A stretch of 64,000 nucleotides of DNA from Rhodopseudomonas sp. BAL398. GTDB taxonomy: Bacteria > Pseudomonadota > Alphaproteobacteria > Rhizobiales > Xanthobacteraceae. The notes under the pieces were generated by a model, which was not told where the DNA came from, did not search any database, and was given only the letters and a program-made list of their open reading frames with translations. Position numbers and translations under genes: made by a program. Positions 61,580-64,000 of the stretch are shown in pieces (the stretch's first letter is position 1; every line of letters begins with the position of its first letter). The stretch spans positions 558,001-622,000 of the forward strand of contig NZ_CP133111.1 in the NCBI RefSeq assembly GCF_033001325.1, read 5' to 3'.

Positions 61580-61597
61580 TTCCCTTCACCCGCTCCA
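61580..61597. other. attR core
   Basis: TTCCCTTCACCCGCTCCA, the copied 3' end of tRNA-Gly. With its left flank GGAGCGGGT it also forms a nine-pair hairpin. Confidence 0.9.
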
Positions 61598-61717
61598 ATG
61601 ATTTCAAGGCGTTAGCCTGTCTGGTGGATCCCGATCTGACCGGGCTGCCGATTCCCTCAGACCGACAGCCATTCCTCGCCCGGCGCCGATCGGCGCCTCC
61701 CGGGCTGACCGTCCGGG

Positions 61718-63502
61718 TCAGCTGCCGAGAACCCCGCGCGTCGCCTTGTCGAGTTCTTCGACGTAGCGCCGCCGCGCGAATGACTCGCTGAGAAAGCCGA
61801 TCACCTTGCGGTTGTCCTCGGATTGGATCACGGCGAGCAGTTCGGCTTCGGCGTCGTCGAAGATTTTCATGGCAGTCTTGATGTTCATCTCCGGCCGCAG
61901 CGCCACATCGATATATTTGGCGAGCTCGACCACCTGGATCTCGTCGGCGATCGAATCGAGATCGCCGGAAAACAGTTCCGGCAGCATCACCACCCCGCAA
62001 TATTCGTCGGCCTTGTTGACCACCACGATGGCCCGACAGGAGCCCAGCGCGAATTGAGCGCGGCAGGCGGCGATCGTCGCGGTCGAGGGCACCTGGCCGA
62101 TATCGGTTCGCATCGTGCGTTCGACCGTAAGATTGCGCAGCCAGCCGACATCATTGGCGCTGCGGATGGTTTCGCCGCTGAGATGAAGTCGCCAGGTCGA
62201 GAACGAGTGACCGAACAGGAAGCGGACGCCGATGCTGGTCACGATGCAGGCGGCCAGAACCACCGCCGTCACGTCGACATTTCGTGTCATTTCCAGGACC
62301 AGAAACGCCATGGTGAGCGGTCCGCCGACGATGGCGACGCCAAGCGTCGCCATGCCGGTCAGCATGCTGACCTGGGGATCGACGGCGATGGTGGGCAGCC
62401 ATAGCAGCAGCACCGCCGCGTAGAATTTGCCGATCAGGCTGCCGACAAACAGCGAGGCGAAGAACAACCCGCCACGAAATCCGGACCCCAGGGAAATCAT
62501 GCAGGCCGTCATCTTCAGGGCAATCACCACCGCGATCACCCCGATCGCCATCTCCCGATGCAGATCGAGCAGCATCGCCCCGTGGCCCGCCGCCAACACC
62601 TGCGGGGTCACGATTGCCAGACAGCCGACCAACAGCCCGCCGACCGCGGGTCTGATCCAGACCGGCATCCCGGTTCGGGTAAAGATCTTTTCGAAGACCG
62701 GCGAACTGCGCATCACCGCGATGCCGACCGCGCCGGTGATCAGCGCCAGCGCGATCAGCGCCAGATATTGCTCGACCCCCACCGCGCTGACCCGGAGCAG
62801 CTCGAGCGAATAGGGGGCGCCGCCGAGCCAATGCGCGGTGATCGCGCCGGCCAGGGAGGCCGCGAGAATCGGCGCGGCGCTGGCCACCGAATAGACCCCG
62901 ACAATCAGCTCGCAGGCATAGAACGCGCCGGTGATCGGCGCGCCGAACGCCGCCGCAATCGCCGCGGCCGAGCCGCAACCGACGATCAGGCGCTGGTCGT
63001 TTCGCCGCAGATTGAGGAATTGCCCGAGCAACGAGGCGGCTGCGGATCCGATCTGGGTATAGCCCGCCTCGAGTCCGACCGACGCCCCGCAACCGTTGGA
63101 GATCAGCGTCTGACCGCTGACCACCGCGCTGTCGCGAAACGACAACAGCCCACCGCGCAGCGCATTGGCCTCGATCGGGTCGACCGCATGGGCGATCTTC
63201 CAGCGCCGTCGGCTCCACTCCATGATGCCGAGCACAAGGCCGCCGATGGCCGGGGCCATCAGCGCCACATGCGGTGTGACATAGGCATTGGCGCTCAGCC
63301 GCACATCGACCGCGATGCCATAGATCAGAACGTGGGCGATCTGGGCGATTTCGCTCATGAGGGTGACGACGGCGCCGACGCCCACGCCGATCAGCAAGGC
63401 GAGCGGGACGAGGTAGAACTCGTTGCTGCGCAGCAGCAGCCGCATTCGCATCAAGATCAGATTCAGGCCCAGGCGATCATTGCGGTGTTGAACCTGATCC
63501 AT
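61718..63502 (-). CDS. ClC-family chloride channel or transporter with CBS domains
   Basis: A protein of about 594 residues of the ClC family. The selectivity segments are visible as GCGASVGLEAGYTQIGSAAAS (a GxSVGxE-type motif), GCGSAAAIAAAFGAPITGAFYACE and SLGSGFRGGLFFASLFVG. Two CBS-like domains occupy the last 150 residues (VERTMRTDIGQVPSTATIAACR onwards). ClC proteins move chloride or other anions, often in exchange for protons. The ATG at 63502 and a TTG three codons upstream are both possible starts. It lies just outside the right end of the phage-like element. Confidence 0.87.
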   Translation of the reverse strand: MDQVQHRNDRLGLNLILMRMRLLLRSNEFYLVPLALLIGVGVGAVVTLMSEIAQIAHVLIYGIAVDVRLSANAYVTPHVALMAPAIGGLVLGIMEWSRRRWKIAHAVDPIEANALRGGLLSFRDSAVVSGQTLISNGCGASVGLEAGYTQIGSAAASLLGQFLNLRRNDQRLIVGCGSAAAIAAAFGAPITGAFYACELIVGVYSVASAAPILAASLAGAITAHWLGGAPYSLELLRVSAVGVEQYLALIALALITGAVGIAVMRSSPVFEKIFTRTGMPVWIRPAVGGLLVGCLAIVTPQVLAAGHGAMLLDLHREMAIGVIAVVIALKMTACMISLGSGFRGGLFFASLFVGSLIGKFYAAVLLLWLPTIAVDPQVSMLTGMATLGVAIVGGPLTMAFLVLEMTRNVDVTAVVLAACIVTSIGVRFLFGHSFSTWRLHLSGETIRSANDVGWLRNLTVERTMRTDIGQVPSTATIAACRAQFALGSCRAIVVVNKADEYCGVVMLPELFSGDLDSIADEIQVVELAKYIDVALRPEMNIKTAMKIFDDAEAELLAVIQSEDNRKVIGFLSESFARRRYVEELDKATRGVLGS

Positions 63503-63794
63503 CTCCGCCAACTCGATTCCACCAATCTCAGCGTTTCGTTCAGCCGGGCCGCTCGGCGCGGTCCCCAGGCGATCGCCGTCCTTCTAGCCATAAGGAGATG
63601 GCGCTGTATATCTCGATTCATCCGTAGCTCGGGAGAGCCGGCGGCCGCGCTGCCGGGCGGCGCCAGCCTACGGCGACTCGGCCGCCGGGGGGCAGATCTG
63701 CCGCGAGCGCTACGAACAGGCTCGCAAGGCCCGCCGTTGGGACCATTTACAGACGTTGTCATGCTTGATAGGCATCAGGCGTAGTTCTCGTTCG
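63503..63794. other. Intergenic region without a supported gene
   Basis: GC-rich sequence between the ClC gene and the riboswitch. I see no gene or strong promoter; the promoter for the riboswitch transcript should lie in its right half. Confidence 0.5.
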
Positions 63795-63960
63795 GCGGTG
63801 CCGGACGAGATAATAGGGAACACGGTGCGCCGCGTCCGCGCGGTTATTCCGAGGCTGCCCCCGCAACTGTAAGCGGCGAATCTCGCCGAGAGAACACCAC
63901 TGGTCCGCAAGGGCTGGGAAGGTTCGGCGAGATGATGACCCGTGAGCCAGGAGACCTGCC
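63795..63960 (+). ncRNA. Cobalamin riboswitch
   Basis: The conserved blocks are in order: GGTGCC near 63798, TAATAGGGAACACGGTG near 63811-63827, CCCGCAACTGTAAGCGG, then GAACACCACTG, GGGAAGG, and finally GATGACCCGTGAGCCAGGAGACC, including the B12-box-type end. It controls the gene downstream, outside the window, which should be a B12 synthesis, cobalt or TonB receptor gene repressed by adenosylcobalamin. Confidence 0.93.
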
Positions 63961-64000
63961 ACAACCGTTCGCAGCCGCGGACGGCTCGTTCGTCTGACGC

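Larger units (their letters stand above)
43739..61597. mobile_element. Integrated phage-like element in tRNA-Gly
   Basis: The element is bounded by two copies of TTCCCTTCACCCGCTCCA, one inside tRNA-Gly and one at 61580-61597, 17.9 kb apart. A tyrosine integrase lies next to the right end. Genes between 44104 and 56868 are phage head, packaging and tail-assembly genes on the plus strand, mostly overlapping by four bases. Beyond them are cargo genes of lower GC. No repressor, lysis gene, major tail tube, tail tip J or fibre gene is recognised. It is either a decayed prophage or a tail-dependent satellite. Confidence 0.9.

Overview
The window is a GC-rich alphaproteobacterial chromosome segment. 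The gene families, the FixK-type and sigma-54 sites, the many palindromic intergenic repeats and the style of the periplasmic proteins point to the Nitrobacteraceae (Rhodopseudomonas/Bradyrhizobium group). That assignment is inferred from gene content, not from a marker gene. Most of the window is ordinary chromosome. One 17.9-kb integrated phage-like element sits between positions 43739 and 61597.

Left part (1-8300): a valine-catabolism operon. A TetR regulator is followed by methylmalonate-semialdehyde dehydrogenase, a VapBC-type toxin-antitoxin pair placed inside the operon, isobutyryl-CoA dehydrogenase, 3-hydroxyisobutyryl-CoA hydrolase, 3-hydroxyisobutyrate dehydrogenase and an acyl-CoA synthetase. 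Together they take isobutyryl-CoA to propionyl-CoA. From 8270 to 9570 there is a dense field of palindromic repeats. It includes a small MITE-like insertion with terminal inverted repeats and a target duplication.

Middle-left (9600-25350): an Hpt protein with its response regulator, an IS1595 transposase remnant, NAD kinase, a TPR protein, a run of small exported proteins, an Omp25-like barrel, tRNA-Thr, RlmB and tRNA-Tyr. Next comes a complete cyanate-use locus. A sigma-54 activator with PAS domains is divergent from a Tat-exported binding protein, permease, ATPase and cyanase. The divergent region holds a consensus -24/-12 promoter and three copies of a palindromic upstream site.

Middle-right (25500-43700): a phospholipase D-like protein fused to a VTT/DedA membrane domain and coupled to an endonuclease/exonuclease/phosphatase-family protein; a cation diffusion facilitator; an SLC13-type transporter with RCK_C domains; an FtrABCD-type iron(II) uptake operon; an OprB-like porin broken by a frameshift; a mini membrane protein under a perfect FNR/FixK box; a transglutaminase-like protein; and a stress block (GlgX, catalase HPII, DUF4142, YciF-like DUF892) led by an EcfG-like promoter.

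Phage-like element (43739-61597): inserted in the 3' end of tRNA-Gly(TCC), with an 18-bp att core duplicated at both ends and a tyrosine integrase at the right end. It carries portal, protease, HK97-type capsid, connectors, both terminase subunits, tail completion protein, tape measure and several tail-chaperone-like genes in an unusual order. It also carries an HUH-type endonuclease candidate and AT-rich cargo. I see no repressor, lysis genes, major tail tube protein, tail tip protein J or fibres. It may be a decayed prophage or a satellite that borrows a helper's tail.

Right edge: a ClC-family channel and, at the very end, a cobalamin riboswitch whose target gene lies outside the window.
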